A DNA stretch of 64,000 bases from AV69 sp036498205. Its GTDB lineage: Bacteria > Verrucomicrobiota > Verrucomicrobiia > Chthoniobacterales > UBA10450. The notes under the pieces are model-generated. The model was not told where the DNA came from. It ran no database searches and worked only from the letters and a program-made list of their open reading frames with translations. Below are positions 24,559 through 33,353 of this stretch, piece by piece; the stretch's first letter is position 1; each line of letters begins with the position of its first letter. A program made the position numbers and the translations under genes. The DNA lies in contig DASXIC010000042.1 in the NCBI GenBank assembly GCA_036498205.1, forward strand, positions 1 to 64,000, written 5' to 3'.

Positions 24559-25974
24559 TTAGTCGGTTGGAACTGGTACTCCCAAAAATCCGTAAAATCC
24601 CTTGAGCACTGCCATAGGCATGAACATGTCGAAGAGCAATTTCAGATTGAGCACGATAATGATAGCTGCAGTGGTCCAGCCAAGGATTTTCAGCCAAAGT
24701 CGATTAGCGAACTCGCCCATCTTCGCTTTTTCGCTGGTAAAACGCATTAGCGGCCACACCGCGAACCCGAGCTGCATGCTGAGCACGACCTGGCTGGCAA
24801 CGAGCAATTGCGTTGTTTTATTTTCGCCGAACACGCCAATTACAAACACGGCCGGGATAATCGCCAGGCCGCGGGTGATCAACCGACGCAACCATGGCGT
24901 AATTCGAAAGTTAAGAAATCCCTCCATTACTATCTGGCCGGCGAGCGTGCCGGTGAGGGTCGAGTTCTGTCCCGAAGCCAGCAGTGCGACCGCGAAGAGA
25001 ATGCTGGCAAAACCGACCCCGAGCAATGGGCTCAGGAGCTTGTAGGCGTCCTGGATCTCCGCCACATCCTGATGACCTGACCAATGGAACGCTGCCGCGG
25101 CCAGCACCAGGATGGAGGCGTTAATAAACAAGGCGAACATCAAAGCCGCCGTCGAATCGATACTGGCGTATTTGATCGCTTCACGCTTCCCTTCGCTACT
25201 TTGCTCGAATTTGCGCGTCTGCACGATGGAGGAATGGAGATACAGATTATGCGGCATCACGGTCGCGCCCAGGATTCCGATGCTGACGTAAAGCATCTGC
25301 TGGTTCATGATAATGTGCGGTCCGGGGACGAACCCGAGAAGGACGCCGGCAAGGCTCGGCCTGGAAAACATTAACTCGGCCGCGAAGCAGCCGGCGATCG
25401 TCGCAATCAGGGTAATGACCAGCGCTTCGATGTAACGAAATCCTTTCGTCTGCAAAAAGAGGATCGCCAGAACATCGAGAGCGGTAATCAGGCAGCCCCA
25501 GACGAGCGGGATACCGAAGAGAAGTTGCAGGGCAATGGCCGAGCCGACGACCTCGGCCAAATCGCATGCCGCGATTGCGATTTCGCAAACAATCCAAAGG
25601 AACCACGCTGTCGGCCTTGAATAATGGTCGCGACACGCCTGTGCCAGATCACGCCCGGTCGCAACCCCCAGCTTGATGCATAAATGCTGCAGCAGGATCG
25701 CCATCAAATTTGAAATCATGACGATGGCGAGCAGCGCGTAGCCAAACTTCGCGCCTGCCGCCAGATCGGTCGCCCAATTCCCAGGGTCCATGTAGCCGAC
25801 GGCGACGAGAAAACCCGGGCCGGAGAATGCGAAAAGCTTGCGCCAAAAAGAAGCGGTGGCCGGAATGACGATGCTGCGATGCACTTCCGGGAGAGAGACG
25901 TGCTCGGTTTTTCTGCGCCAGCCGACTCCAGGCGCATATCGAACTGTCCGGTCCAGTTCCTTCGTTGAATTCAT
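24559..25974 (-). CDS. mntH: Nramp-family manganese/divalent metal transporter MntH
   Basis: 471 residues with eleven predicted helices. The metal-binding helix 1 motif DPGNWATD and helix 6 motif MPHNLYLHS are both intact. A polar N-terminal extension of about 50 residues precedes the first helix. Imports Mn(II) with protons. It diverges from the mntR regulator across a 135-base region holding a perfect palindromic operator, and is followed by a universal stress gene. Confidence 0.95.
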   Translation of the reverse strand: MNSTKELDRTVRYAPGVGWRRKTEHVSLPEVHRSIVIPATASFWRKLFAFSGPGFLVAVGYMDPGNWATDLAAGAKFGYALLAIVMISNLMAILLQHLCIKLGVATGRDLAQACRDHYSRPTAWFLWIVCEIAIAACDLAEVVGSAIALQLLFGIPLVWGCLITALDVLAILFLQTKGFRYIEALVITLIATIAGCFAAELMFSRPSLAGVLLGFVPGPHIIMNQQMLYVSIGILGATVMPHNLYLHSSIVQTRKFEQSSEGKREAIKYASIDSTAALMFALFINASILVLAAAAFHWSGHQDVAEIQDAYKLLSPLLGVGFASILFAVALLASGQNSTLTGTLAGQIVMEGFLNFRITPWLRRLITRGLAIIPAVFVIGVFGENKTTQLLVASQVVLSMQLGFAVWPLMRFTSEKAKMGEFANRLWLKILGWTTAAIIIVLNLKLLFDMFMPMAVLKGFYGFLGVPVPTD

Positions 25975-26014
25975 TTGGCCAGGTCGATTGAGTCGGGAAC
26001 AATCAATTCCACGA

Positions 26015-26034
26015 TAATTAGGTTAACCTAATTA
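26015..26034. promoter_or_regulatory. Probable MntR operator
   Basis: A perfect 20-base palindrome with core TTAGGTTAACCTAA, lying between the divergent mntH and mntR genes. Half-sites TTAGG/CCTAA resemble operators of DtxR-family regulators. It is 41 bases from the mntH start and 76 bases from the mntR start, consistent with control of mntH and possible autoregulation. Confidence 0.75.
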
Positions 26035-26109
26035 AACTATGTATGAGCATGATTATGTTAAAAGCAAATTAATTATTGGCAGGTCTGATTTTTCGGCTAG
26101 TTTTAGCCT

Positions 26110-26544
26110 GTGGCCAGGCATTCCCGGACCTCGCGTGGCAGTTCGGCAGCGGTCGAGGACTACCTCGAACGCATTCTCGAACTGATTAACTCCAAGGGCT
26201 ACGCCAGGGTGATCGATATTGCCGCCGCCCTGCACATCTCCCAAGCCAGCGTCACCAACATGGTTCAGCGCCTGGATGCCGAGGGATTGCTCAAATACGA
26301 AAAATATCGCGGCCTGGTTTTAACTGAATCCGGCGCCAAGCTCGCCCGAAAAATCGCGCATCGGCATAAGCTTCTCACCGACTTTCTCAAGCTTCTCGGC
26401 TTGAAAGAGGATGTCATCTACCGGGATGTCGAAGGAATGGAGCACCACATCAGCGTGCCGACCCTGCGGGCAATCGAAGCGCTCACCGCGCAGTTGCGGC
26501 GCCGCCCGGCGTTGCGGGCCCAATTGCAAGCCGCAGTTATTTAA
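26110..26544 (+). CDS. mntR: Manganese-responsive DtxR-family repressor MntR
   Basis: 144 residues starting at GTG 26110. The winged helix-turn-helix reads AAALHISQASVTNMVQRLDAEGLLKYEKYRGLVLTESG. The metal-binding dimerisation region includes GMEHHIS and acidic residues near the N-terminus (VEDYLERI). The short form without an SH3 domain matches MntR rather than IdeR/DtxR. Divergent to mntH across the palindromic operator. Confidence 0.93.
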   Translation: MARHSRTSRGSSAAVEDYLERILELINSKGYARVIDIAAALHISQASVTNMVQRLDAEGLLKYEKYRGLVLTESGAKLARKIAHRHKLLTDFLKLLGLKEDVIYRDVEGMEHHISVPTLRAIEALTAQLRRRPALRAQLQAAVI

Positions 26545-26603
26545 AGCCGCGAGAGCTATTCCAGTCGGGGCCGTCACCATTAGGTTGGCTTCCTGTCCCC
26601 TGT

Positions 26604-27554
26604 TCAGTCTTGCGACAGCATTGGTTCAAATTTGTGGTGAGGACTGGCGTAAAACGGGTATTGGCGGTCCGCCGTCAATGGACGATAGCGCCAATGTTTA
26701 TACATCCAGAGCCAGGGGGATGGATTCGCCCGCACGACCGGTTCGAACGAATCCCAGCAAGCTTGTGCGATTTGGCGCACGGAAGCATCTGGCCCGAGCT
26801 GAATGCGCGGATGGAAAATGATCCGGTAACGTCCATGGGGCAATGGTTCGCAATGCGCCGGGATCAGCGCGGCACCGGAACGCTGGTGAAGCCAGGCGTG
26901 CGCCGCAGTTACGCTCGTCCACAATCCAAAACAATTAATGGCAACAGCGGAGTTCCCAGCCGGAACCGTGAGATCGACGAGCATGGCAGTCTTGCCGCCT
27001 CGCCGCAGCACCTTGTAAAGGCGGATAATTCCACCAGTTCGCCCGATAAAAGAATGTCCGGACTGCTCCCGCCACCGGCGAAAAATAGGATCGAGGAGGG
27101 GATTTTTGAATTCCTGCGCCAGAATAGTTCCCGTTTGCCCGATAAATCCGCAGGCAAGGCTTAGCCACTCGAAATTGCTGTAGTGATAACAAACAATGAT
27201 TACGCCCTGGCCCGGATCGAGATCGGGAAATTTTTCGAGCTCGATATAGCGCCTAAAATTGTCCGCGGTGAGGCGAGAGCTCCACATCAGGTCAAGCATC
27301 GTTTGTGCAAAATGCCGGTAGGAAAGGCGAACAATCCGACGCTTTTCCGCGCGCGAACGGCGATCGGCAAAAGCGAGATCGAGATTTGCCAGCGCAACGC
27401 GTCGGCCTTTTCGATCAAGGACAGATGCGATGTCGCTTCCGACCCGGGCCAGTGACAGAACGAATATCCGTGGCAACCGCGCGATCACCCGGGCCGCGAA
27501 CTGTAACAGGCAATACTCGACTCGATAGCGGAGCCGTTTCCAGGTTCGTTTCAT
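26604..27554 (-). CDS. LpxL/HtrB-like lipid A acyltransferase
   Basis: 316 residues of the lysophospholipid acyltransferase superfamily. The catalytic HX4E motif appears as HYSNFEW near residue 123. One N-terminal hydrophobic segment anchors it to the inner membrane. Probably transfers a secondary acyl chain to Kdo-lipid A; acyl preference unknown. Divergent to the phosphatase-SHMT fusion. Confidence 0.82.
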   Translation of the reverse strand: MKRTWKRLRYRVEYCLLQFAARVIARLPRIFVLSLARVGSDIASVLDRKGRRVALANLDLAFADRRSRAEKRRIVRLSYRHFAQTMLDLMWSSRLTADNFRRYIELEKFPDLDPGQGVIIVCYHYSNFEWLSLACGFIGQTGTILAQEFKNPLLDPIFRRWREQSGHSFIGRTGGIIRLYKVLRRGGKTAMLVDLTVPAGNSAVAINCFGLWTSVTAAHAWLHQRSGAALIPAHCEPLPHGRYRIIFHPRIQLGPDASVRQIAQACWDSFEPVVRANPSPWLWMYKHWRYRPLTADRQYPFYASPHHKFEPMLSQD

Positions 27555-27632
27555 GAAACGAGCTCAGTCGCGCTCGGCGTTTTTTGTGCGAACCTAATCG
27601 GAAATCGCGTCTCTTTCGCGCGACTGCAAGTT

Positions 27633-29420
27633 GTGAAAAGCGTCCTTTTCGTTTGTACGGGGAATATCTGCCGAAGTCCCATTGCGGAAGGCCTTTTTCG
27701 CCGTCTTCTGGGAAATCGCAAGGACATTGAAGTGGGCTCTGCCGGCGTGCACGCCGTCCGCGGACAGCCGCCAAGCGGGCACGCCATTGAAGTCTGCGCT
27801 GAGGACGGGGTGGATATTCGAGATGTCCGGAGTCAGCCGCTTACGCCCGGGCTGATCGATCGTGCGACGCATATTTTTGCTATGACCGGGGCGCACGTGG
27901 AAGCCATCTCGATGCTTTTTCCTAATGCGGCGGACAAGACATTTCTGTTGCGCGAGTTCGAAGAAGCGGGCGCGACTTCGTGGCTGGACGTGCCAGATCC
28001 GATCGGTCTCGGACGGGATGTTTACATCACATGCGCGCAGACGATCAAAAACGCCTTGCCGAGCGTGCTTGCGTTCGTAGAAGAAAGCGAAGTGACAGTG
28101 CCGTCTGCCGCGCGCAGCGGCGGCGCTTCCGGATATTCAATGAGTAATTTTTCCCATTCTGCCGAAGCCAAATTGGGACCACCGACCGGTGGTCTGCGGA
28201 AAGTTGATCCCCAAATCTTCGATGCCATTGCGGCTGAAGAAAAGCGCCAGCGCGAGAATATTGAGCTCATCGCGTCGGAAAATTTCACCAGTCGTGCCGT
28301 CATGGAGGCCCAGGGAAGCGTCCTGACCAACAAGTACGCCGAGGGCTATCCGGGAAAAAGGTGGTACGGCGGCTGTGAAAACGTCGATACGGTGGAGCAA
28401 TTGGCGATTGATCGCGCGAAACAGTTATTCGCCGCCGAACATGTTAACGTCCAGCCTCATAGCGGCGCCCAGGCCAACATGGCGGTTTATTTTTCCGCTC
28501 TCAAAGTTGGCGACAAGATTCTTACGATGAATCTGGCCCACGGTGGGCATCTGACCCACGGCCACCCCGCCAACTTCTCCGGAAAGTTTTATCAAGTAAC
28601 ACATTACGGCGTGGATCCCAAAACCGAGCAAATTGATTATGACGCCCTGGAAGGCCTGGCGAAAGAATCTAAGCCGGCCATGATTACCGCTGGCGCCTCG
28701 GCTTACCCACGCATCCTTGATTATCCTCGGCTCCGCCAGATTGCCGATTCCGTGGGTGCCCTCTTGTTTATCGATATGGCGCACATCGCGGGCCTCGTCG
28801 CCGGCGGCCAGCATCCCAGCCCGGTGCCGTACGCTCAGTTTATTACGACGACAACCCACAAAAGTCTGCGCGGTCCGCGCGGCGGAATTGTGTTGTGCGA
28901 GCAAAAATATGCCAAACAGATCGATTCGATGGTCTTTCCCGGTGTTCAAGGAGGTCCCCTCATGCATGTCATCGCTGCCAAAGCGGTCTGTTTCCACGAA
29001 GCACTGCAACCGCAATTTCGCGATTACCAGCGACAGGTGGTCATCAACGCCAAAGCGCTTGCCGCCGGGCTCAACAAACATGGTTACCGGATCGTCAGCG
29101 GTGGGACCGACAATCACCTTCTCCTCGTCGACTTGCGGCCAAAGGAGATAAACGGCAAAGAAGCGCAGGAAGTTCTCGATCGGGCAGGCATTACCGTTAA
29201 TAAGAACGCCATTCCCTTTGATACTTATCCAATTTTCAAGCCGGGCGGCGTCCGCGTCGGTACCCCCGCGGTGACCACGCGTGGGATGAAGGAAGAAGAA
29301 ATGTTAGAGATTGCGGATCTGGTCGCCGAGGCACTGCAAAGTCGCGGCGACGGTTCGGCCCTCGACCGGGTCCGCGCAAAAGTGCGCCAGCTTACGAGCA
29401 GATTTCCGCTGCCGTCGTAA
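27633..29420 (+). CDS. glyA: Fused low-molecular-weight protein tyrosine phosphatase - serine hydroxymethyltransferase
   Basis: One uninterrupted frame of 595 residues. Residues 1-150 form a low-molecular-weight phosphatase with the active loop VCTGNICRSP (C8, R14, S15) and a DP motif in VPDPIG near 130. Ile at position 12 corresponds to tyrosine phosphatases rather than the Thr of arginine phosphatase YwlE. A linker of about 35 residues follows. Residues 185-590 are serine hydroxymethyltransferase (IELIASENFTS, YAEGYPGKRWYGGCE, PLP lysine K410 in TTTTHKSLRGPRGG), which makes glycine and methylene-THF. An internal ATG at 28140 could give a normal 425-residue GlyA, but its ribosome site is weak. 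zwf follows. Confidence 0.93.
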   Translation: MKSVLFVCTGNICRSPIAEGLFRRLLGNRKDIEVGSAGVHAVRGQPPSGHAIEVCAEDGVDIRDVRSQPLTPGLIDRATHIFAMTGAHVEAISMLFPNAADKTFLLREFEEAGATSWLDVPDPIGLGRDVYITCAQTIKNALPSVLAFVEESEVTVPSAARSGGASGYSMSNFSHSAEAKLGPPTGGLRKVDPQIFDAIAAEEKRQRENIELIASENFTSRAVMEAQGSVLTNKYAEGYPGKRWYGGCENVDTVEQLAIDRAKQLFAAEHVNVQPHSGAQANMAVYFSALKVGDKILTMNLAHGGHLTHGHPANFSGKFYQVTHYGVDPKTEQIDYDALEGLAKESKPAMITAGASAYPRILDYPRLRQIADSVGALLFIDMAHIAGLVAGGQHPSPVPYAQFITTTTHKSLRGPRGGIVLCEQKYAKQIDSMVFPGVQGGPLMHVIAAKAVCFHEALQPQFRDYQRQVVINAKALAAGLNKHGYRIVSGGTDNHLLLVDLRPKEINGKEAQEVLDRAGITVNKNAIPFDTYPIFKPGGVRVGTPAVTTRGMKEEEMLEIADLVAEALQSRGDGSALDRVRAKVRQLTSRFPLPS

Positions 29421-29448
29421 CGTTCACCGGATGTTAAAAGGCGAGGAG

Positions 29449-30978
29449 ATGTCGCAGCTAAATCCGTTGCGTGCAGGTCTGAGCACACGTGCCGTGCCCC
29501 AGCCATGCGCGATGGTTATCTTCGGTGCCACCGGCGACTTAACGCATCGGAAATTGATTCCGGCCCTGTACAATCTTGCGGCCGACGGCGAATTGCCACC
29601 TGCTGTAAATGTTATCGGTTTCGCGCGCCGGCCTAAAACCGACGACGAGTTTCGAGAGGAGCTCGCTGAGACAACGAAGAAATTTTCGCGCCAGCCCGTG
29701 CGTGACGATATCTGGAAAACATTCGCACAATCGGTTTTCTATCATCAGAGCGAATTTCAAGACGAGGAGGGTTACAAATCGCTGGTGAAGCGACTCGCTC
29801 GGATGGATGAGGAGCGCGGAACACGTGGTAATCGAATGTTTTACCTGGCAGTGGCGCCGGAGCAGTTCGCTCCAATCCTGAAAAATCTGAAAGCGGCGGG
29901 GTTAAACAAGCCAAAAGAAGGCAGCTGGGCACGCGTCATTATCGAAAAACCGTTTGGCCGCGATCTTGCCTCAGCTCGCGAGCTGAACCGCATCGTCCAC
30001 GAAGTATTCGCTGAAGAACAGACTTATCGGATCGACCACTTTCTGGGGAAAGAAACGGCGCAGAACATTCTGGTACTTCGTTTTGCCAATGCTATTTTCG
30101 AGCCGATTTGGAACACGCGCTACATCGACCATCTCCAGATCACCGCCTCGGAAACTTTGGGAGTAGAAGGACGGGCCGGATATTACGAGAGTGCCGGGGC
30201 GCTGCGCGACATGGTCCAGAATCACATGCTGCAATTACTTTGTCTGGTGGCGATGGAAGCCCCGACCGATCTCAGTGCCGATAGCATTCGCGATGAGAAA
30301 GTAAAGGTAGTGCGGTCTTTGCGTCGCTACACACCGGACGCAGTCGGAAAATTTGTTGTTCGAGGCCAGTACAGGGCAGGCGCGATCAATGGAAAGCCGG
30401 TCGCTGGTTATCGTGAGGAAGGGAATGTAAATCCCGATTCACAGACCGAAACTTACGTAGCATTACGCGCACTGGTCGACAATTGGCGCTGGTCCGAGGT
30501 TCCGATCTATATCCGGGTAGGTAAACGCTTACCAAAATCGGCGACGGAGATTTCGGTCCATTTCAAGAGAGCACCAATGGTCCTGTTCAATCGCGATTCA
30601 CCGACTCTCGATCAAAACGTGCTCGTCATTCGGATCCAGCCGGATGAAGGAATTTCGCTGCGAATGATGGCGAAAATACCGGGAACGAGTTTGCGGATCG
30701 AACCGGTGAAAATGGATTTTCATTACGGAACCAGTTTTGGCAAAGCCAGTCCGGAAGCTTATGAACGTCTGCTGCTAGATGCGATGAGCGGCGATCCCAC
30801 ACTTTTTGCGCGGCGCGATGAAGTGGAGGAAGCGTGGGCCTTCATCGACACCATCGAAAACGCCTGGGGGCAAAAAGAAAATCCGCCGCCGCTTTCTTTT
30901 TACCCGGCGGGATCGTGGGGTCCGGAAGAAGCCGACGAATTGCTCGCGCGCGACGGCCGCGCCTGGAGAAGACTTTAA
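29449..30978 (+). CDS. zwf: Glucose-6-phosphate 1-dehydrogenase
   Basis: Oxidises glucose-6-phosphate to 6-phosphogluconolactone with NADP. 509 residues from ATG 29449, chosen because AAGG lies seven bases upstream; ATG 29431 is an alternative, and the open frame upstream overlaps glyA. The coenzyme motif IFGATGDLTHRKLIPALYNL and the catalytic RIDHFLGKE are intact. It begins 28 bases after glyA and abuts opcA directly (TAA then ATG). Confidence 0.95.
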   Translation: MSQLNPLRAGLSTRAVPQPCAMVIFGATGDLTHRKLIPALYNLAADGELPPAVNVIGFARRPKTDDEFREELAETTKKFSRQPVRDDIWKTFAQSVFYHQSEFQDEEGYKSLVKRLARMDEERGTRGNRMFYLAVAPEQFAPILKNLKAAGLNKPKEGSWARVIIEKPFGRDLASARELNRIVHEVFAEEQTYRIDHFLGKETAQNILVLRFANAIFEPIWNTRYIDHLQITASETLGVEGRAGYYESAGALRDMVQNHMLQLLCLVAMEAPTDLSADSIRDEKVKVVRSLRRYTPDAVGKFVVRGQYRAGAINGKPVAGYREEGNVNPDSQTETYVALRALVDNWRWSEVPIYIRVGKRLPKSATEISVHFKRAPMVLFNRDSPTLDQNVLVIRIQPDEGISLRMMAKIPGTSLRIEPVKMDFHYGTSFGKASPEAYERLLLDAMSGDPTLFARRDEVEEAWAFIDTIENAWGQKENPPPLSFYPAGSWGPEEADELLARDGRAWRRL

Positions 30979-32028
30979 ATGTCTGGCGACACCTACTCCC
31001 TTGGAACGCCGGTGGAGATCGCTCGCATCGATCGCGAGCTGAAAAAGCTCTGGGCGGCTGGCGAAGGCGCAATGACGCGCGCCTCCCATATTAATCTGGC
31101 GGTCTATAATGAAGAACCCGGCTCCCTCGCCCGTAACACTCAGCTTATCGCAAAGATTGCCGAAAATTATGCCGGCCGTGCGATTGTCATTGCCGCCGAT
31201 CGGTCGGCAAAAGACGATCGTGTTGAAGCTTGGATCAGCGCCCACTGTCATTTGCAGGCTGGGAGCCATCAGGTTTGCTCGGAGCAGATTTCGTTTTTAC
31301 TTGAAGGGGCCTCGATACAATTCCTCCCAAGCATTGTTTTCTCACAGCTCGATTCCGATCTGCCGCTTTATTTGTGGTGGCAGGCCGAATTTAGCGAAAA
31401 GATGGATGCGCAGCTTTGGGCCTGCGTCGACCGCCTGATCTACGACAGTCAAACCTGGCGCGATTTCGATGGCCAGATGCGATTGGTTGAGGCCGCACAG
31501 CGAGAGGCAAAGCAGCGAATCGTGCTCTGCGATCTAAACTGGACTCGGCTCGTGCATTACCGCCTGGCCTTCGCCCAGTTTTTCGATCATCCCGCCTCGC
31601 ACCACCATTTTGATGAAATCGAAAACGCCACGATCCAGTTCAATCGCAATTATCGCTCGACTGCCCTGTTGTTTATCGGGTGGCTGGCTGCCCGGCTCGG
31701 TTGGGACGTTGTGGCATCTCCAAAACCCGGAATAATCGACCTTAGGAATCGAGTGGGGAGATCGCTCCGCATTGCATTGGAGGAAAAAGACTCTTCACCT
31801 ATCGCATCTTTTGCCGCGCAATCTGGTGGATTGGAGTTTTGCGTCGCGGTTGCGAACTGTGGCGATTTGCTGGAAATCTCCCGCAGCGCGAGCGCCGAAA
31901 AGCGGGCGCGTCAGTTAATGCCTTTAGGAGAAAACGATCCAGTCAGATTGATGAGCGAGGAGCTGATGCGAGGCGGACCGCATCAGGTTTATTTAAGTGC
32001 AATCGAAAAAGTTCGCCAACTTTTGTAG
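30979..32028 (+). CDS. opcA: Glucose-6-phosphate dehydrogenase assembly protein OpcA
   Basis: 349 residues with no gap after zwf. The family is recognised from the arrangement and from sequences such as ASHINLAVYNEE, YLWWQAEF and IDSRTF-like YDSQTWRDF. In cyanobacteria OpcA assembles or activates glucose-6-phosphate dehydrogenase, and actinobacteria also carry the pair. The molecular role here is inferred from that adjacency. Confidence 0.85.
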   Translation: MSGDTYSLGTPVEIARIDRELKKLWAAGEGAMTRASHINLAVYNEEPGSLARNTQLIAKIAENYAGRAIVIAADRSAKDDRVEAWISAHCHLQAGSHQVCSEQISFLLEGASIQFLPSIVFSQLDSDLPLYLWWQAEFSEKMDAQLWACVDRLIYDSQTWRDFDGQMRLVEAAQREAKQRIVLCDLNWTRLVHYRLAFAQFFDHPASHHHFDEIENATIQFNRNYRSTALLFIGWLAARLGWDVVASPKPGIIDLRNRVGRSLRIALEEKDSSPIASFAAQSGGLEFCVAVANCGDLLEISRSASAEKRARQLMPLGENDPVRLMSEELMRGGPHQVYLSAIEKVRQLL

Positions 32029-32062
32029 TCGCCAGGCCCTTATCGCAAAACACGACTTTCAG

Positions 32063-33283
32063 TTATTTGGAAAAACGCGCGAATAGATTGCGCAGGAGAT
32101 TTACGTTATTTTTGACCGAGAAAAGCTCGGTCGCTCTCACGCGCGCGTCCTGCCCGTATGAACGGGCCAGATTTGGGTCACAAATAAAGCGGTTGATTGC
32201 ATTTGCAACGGCTGTCGGATTCTCCGTCGATACTAATAAGCCGGTCTTGCCATCGCGGACCATTTCGCTGATGCCGCCGACTTCGGTCGACACTACCGGC
32301 AACGCCGCAGCCATCGCTTCCATGATCACCGTTGGCAGATTGTCCATCGCACCATCAGGATCGATTCGACAGGGCAAGGTAAAGACGGTTGCGTCCGAAA
32401 GTAGTGTGGCAATTTCCGGCTGCCTTTTGGGTCCCGAAAGTCGCACTCGTTCGTTCAGATCGTACTTTTGAATCTGACTTCGCAGTTCTTTTTCCAATGG
32501 GCCTTCGCCGACAATTTCGCAGCGAAATTCCAGTCCGCGGTCGCGCAAAATCCCGCAGGCGGAGATCAGAAGATCGAAACCCTTTTTGCTGATCAGGCGG
32601 CCAATCGATAGAATCAGGGGTGGGTGGTCGAATCGTGCCGGTTGAAATCCATCGATATCGATCCCGTTGTAGATGCGATAAACACGTTCCGCTGCCTCGG
32701 GGAATTTCCGGCGGATATATTCCGCCCCGAAGTCGCTTACGGCGACAATTGCACTGGCCGACGAGAAAATTTGATCCAAACCGATTTCGAAGTCGGCCGG
32801 TGCGAAAATGTCGTTGGCATGAACCGTCACGCTGTAAGTCAGGCCAAAAAACTTTCGGATCCAAAATGCGGTCCGGGCGGCCATGCCGGCAAAGTGCGCG
32901 TGAAGATGCGAAACTCCTCGCTCCCGTGATCGAATGCCGACGTAGACGGCCTGATAAAGGCGAAGGGAATCGCGTTTTCCACGCCATTTTCGTAAGATTT
33001 TGTGCGCCTCTCTTGGAATCGTTTTAACCTCGGCATCAACAATTTGCGCAAACTCATTCCCTTCCGGCAAACGATCCACCGCCCCCACAATTTCACTGTC
33101 CCAGGACGATTCCGGCCCCAGATCGGGGCCCCGCAATGAGAAGATGGCAGGCCGTTCGTTCTGACGAAAAAGTTCGGCCACTTCCCGGTAGCAAAACGTC
33201 TGCGAAAATTTCGGGAAACGCTCGAAAATATAAGCCAGCACCCTCTGATTTAACGCTGCAACGGTGCCTTTGCCAACGGCCAC
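32063..33283 (-). CDS. GT4-family glycosyltransferase
   Basis: 406 residues. GT-B fold with N-terminal YIFERFPKFSQTFCYREV, typical of exopolysaccharide transferases of the WcaL/AmsK type. C-terminal SIGRLISKKGFDLLISA and DNLPTVIMEAMAAALPVVSTEVGG contain the nucleotide-sugar glutamates. HLHAHFAG is near residue 126. Substrate unknown. Convergent with opcA and divergent from the cNMP-binding gene. Confidence 0.87.
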   Translation of the reverse strand: MAVGKGTVAALNQRVLAYIFERFPKFSQTFCYREVAELFRQNERPAIFSLRGPDLGPESSWDSEIVGAVDRLPEGNEFAQIVDAEVKTIPREAHKILRKWRGKRDSLRLYQAVYVGIRSRERGVSHLHAHFAGMAARTAFWIRKFFGLTYSVTVHANDIFAPADFEIGLDQIFSSASAIVAVSDFGAEYIRRKFPEAAERVYRIYNGIDIDGFQPARFDHPPLILSIGRLISKKGFDLLISACGILRDRGLEFRCEIVGEGPLEKELRSQIQKYDLNERVRLSGPKRQPEIATLLSDATVFTLPCRIDPDGAMDNLPTVIMEAMAAALPVVSTEVGGISEMVRDGKTGLLVSTENPTAVANAINRFICDPNLARSYGQDARVRATELFSVKNNVNLLRNLFARFSK

Positions 33284-33353
33284 CGCGCCGAGAAAACGTC
33301 TCTCTCCCCTGATTCAAATGCCCTCTGCACGACTCCTGCTTCAGAGGGGGCCA

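Noticed and set aside
28425..29117. 230-codon frame antisense to serine hydroxymethyltransferase
   Set aside because: The SHMT motifs on the plus strand are unambiguous and conserved.
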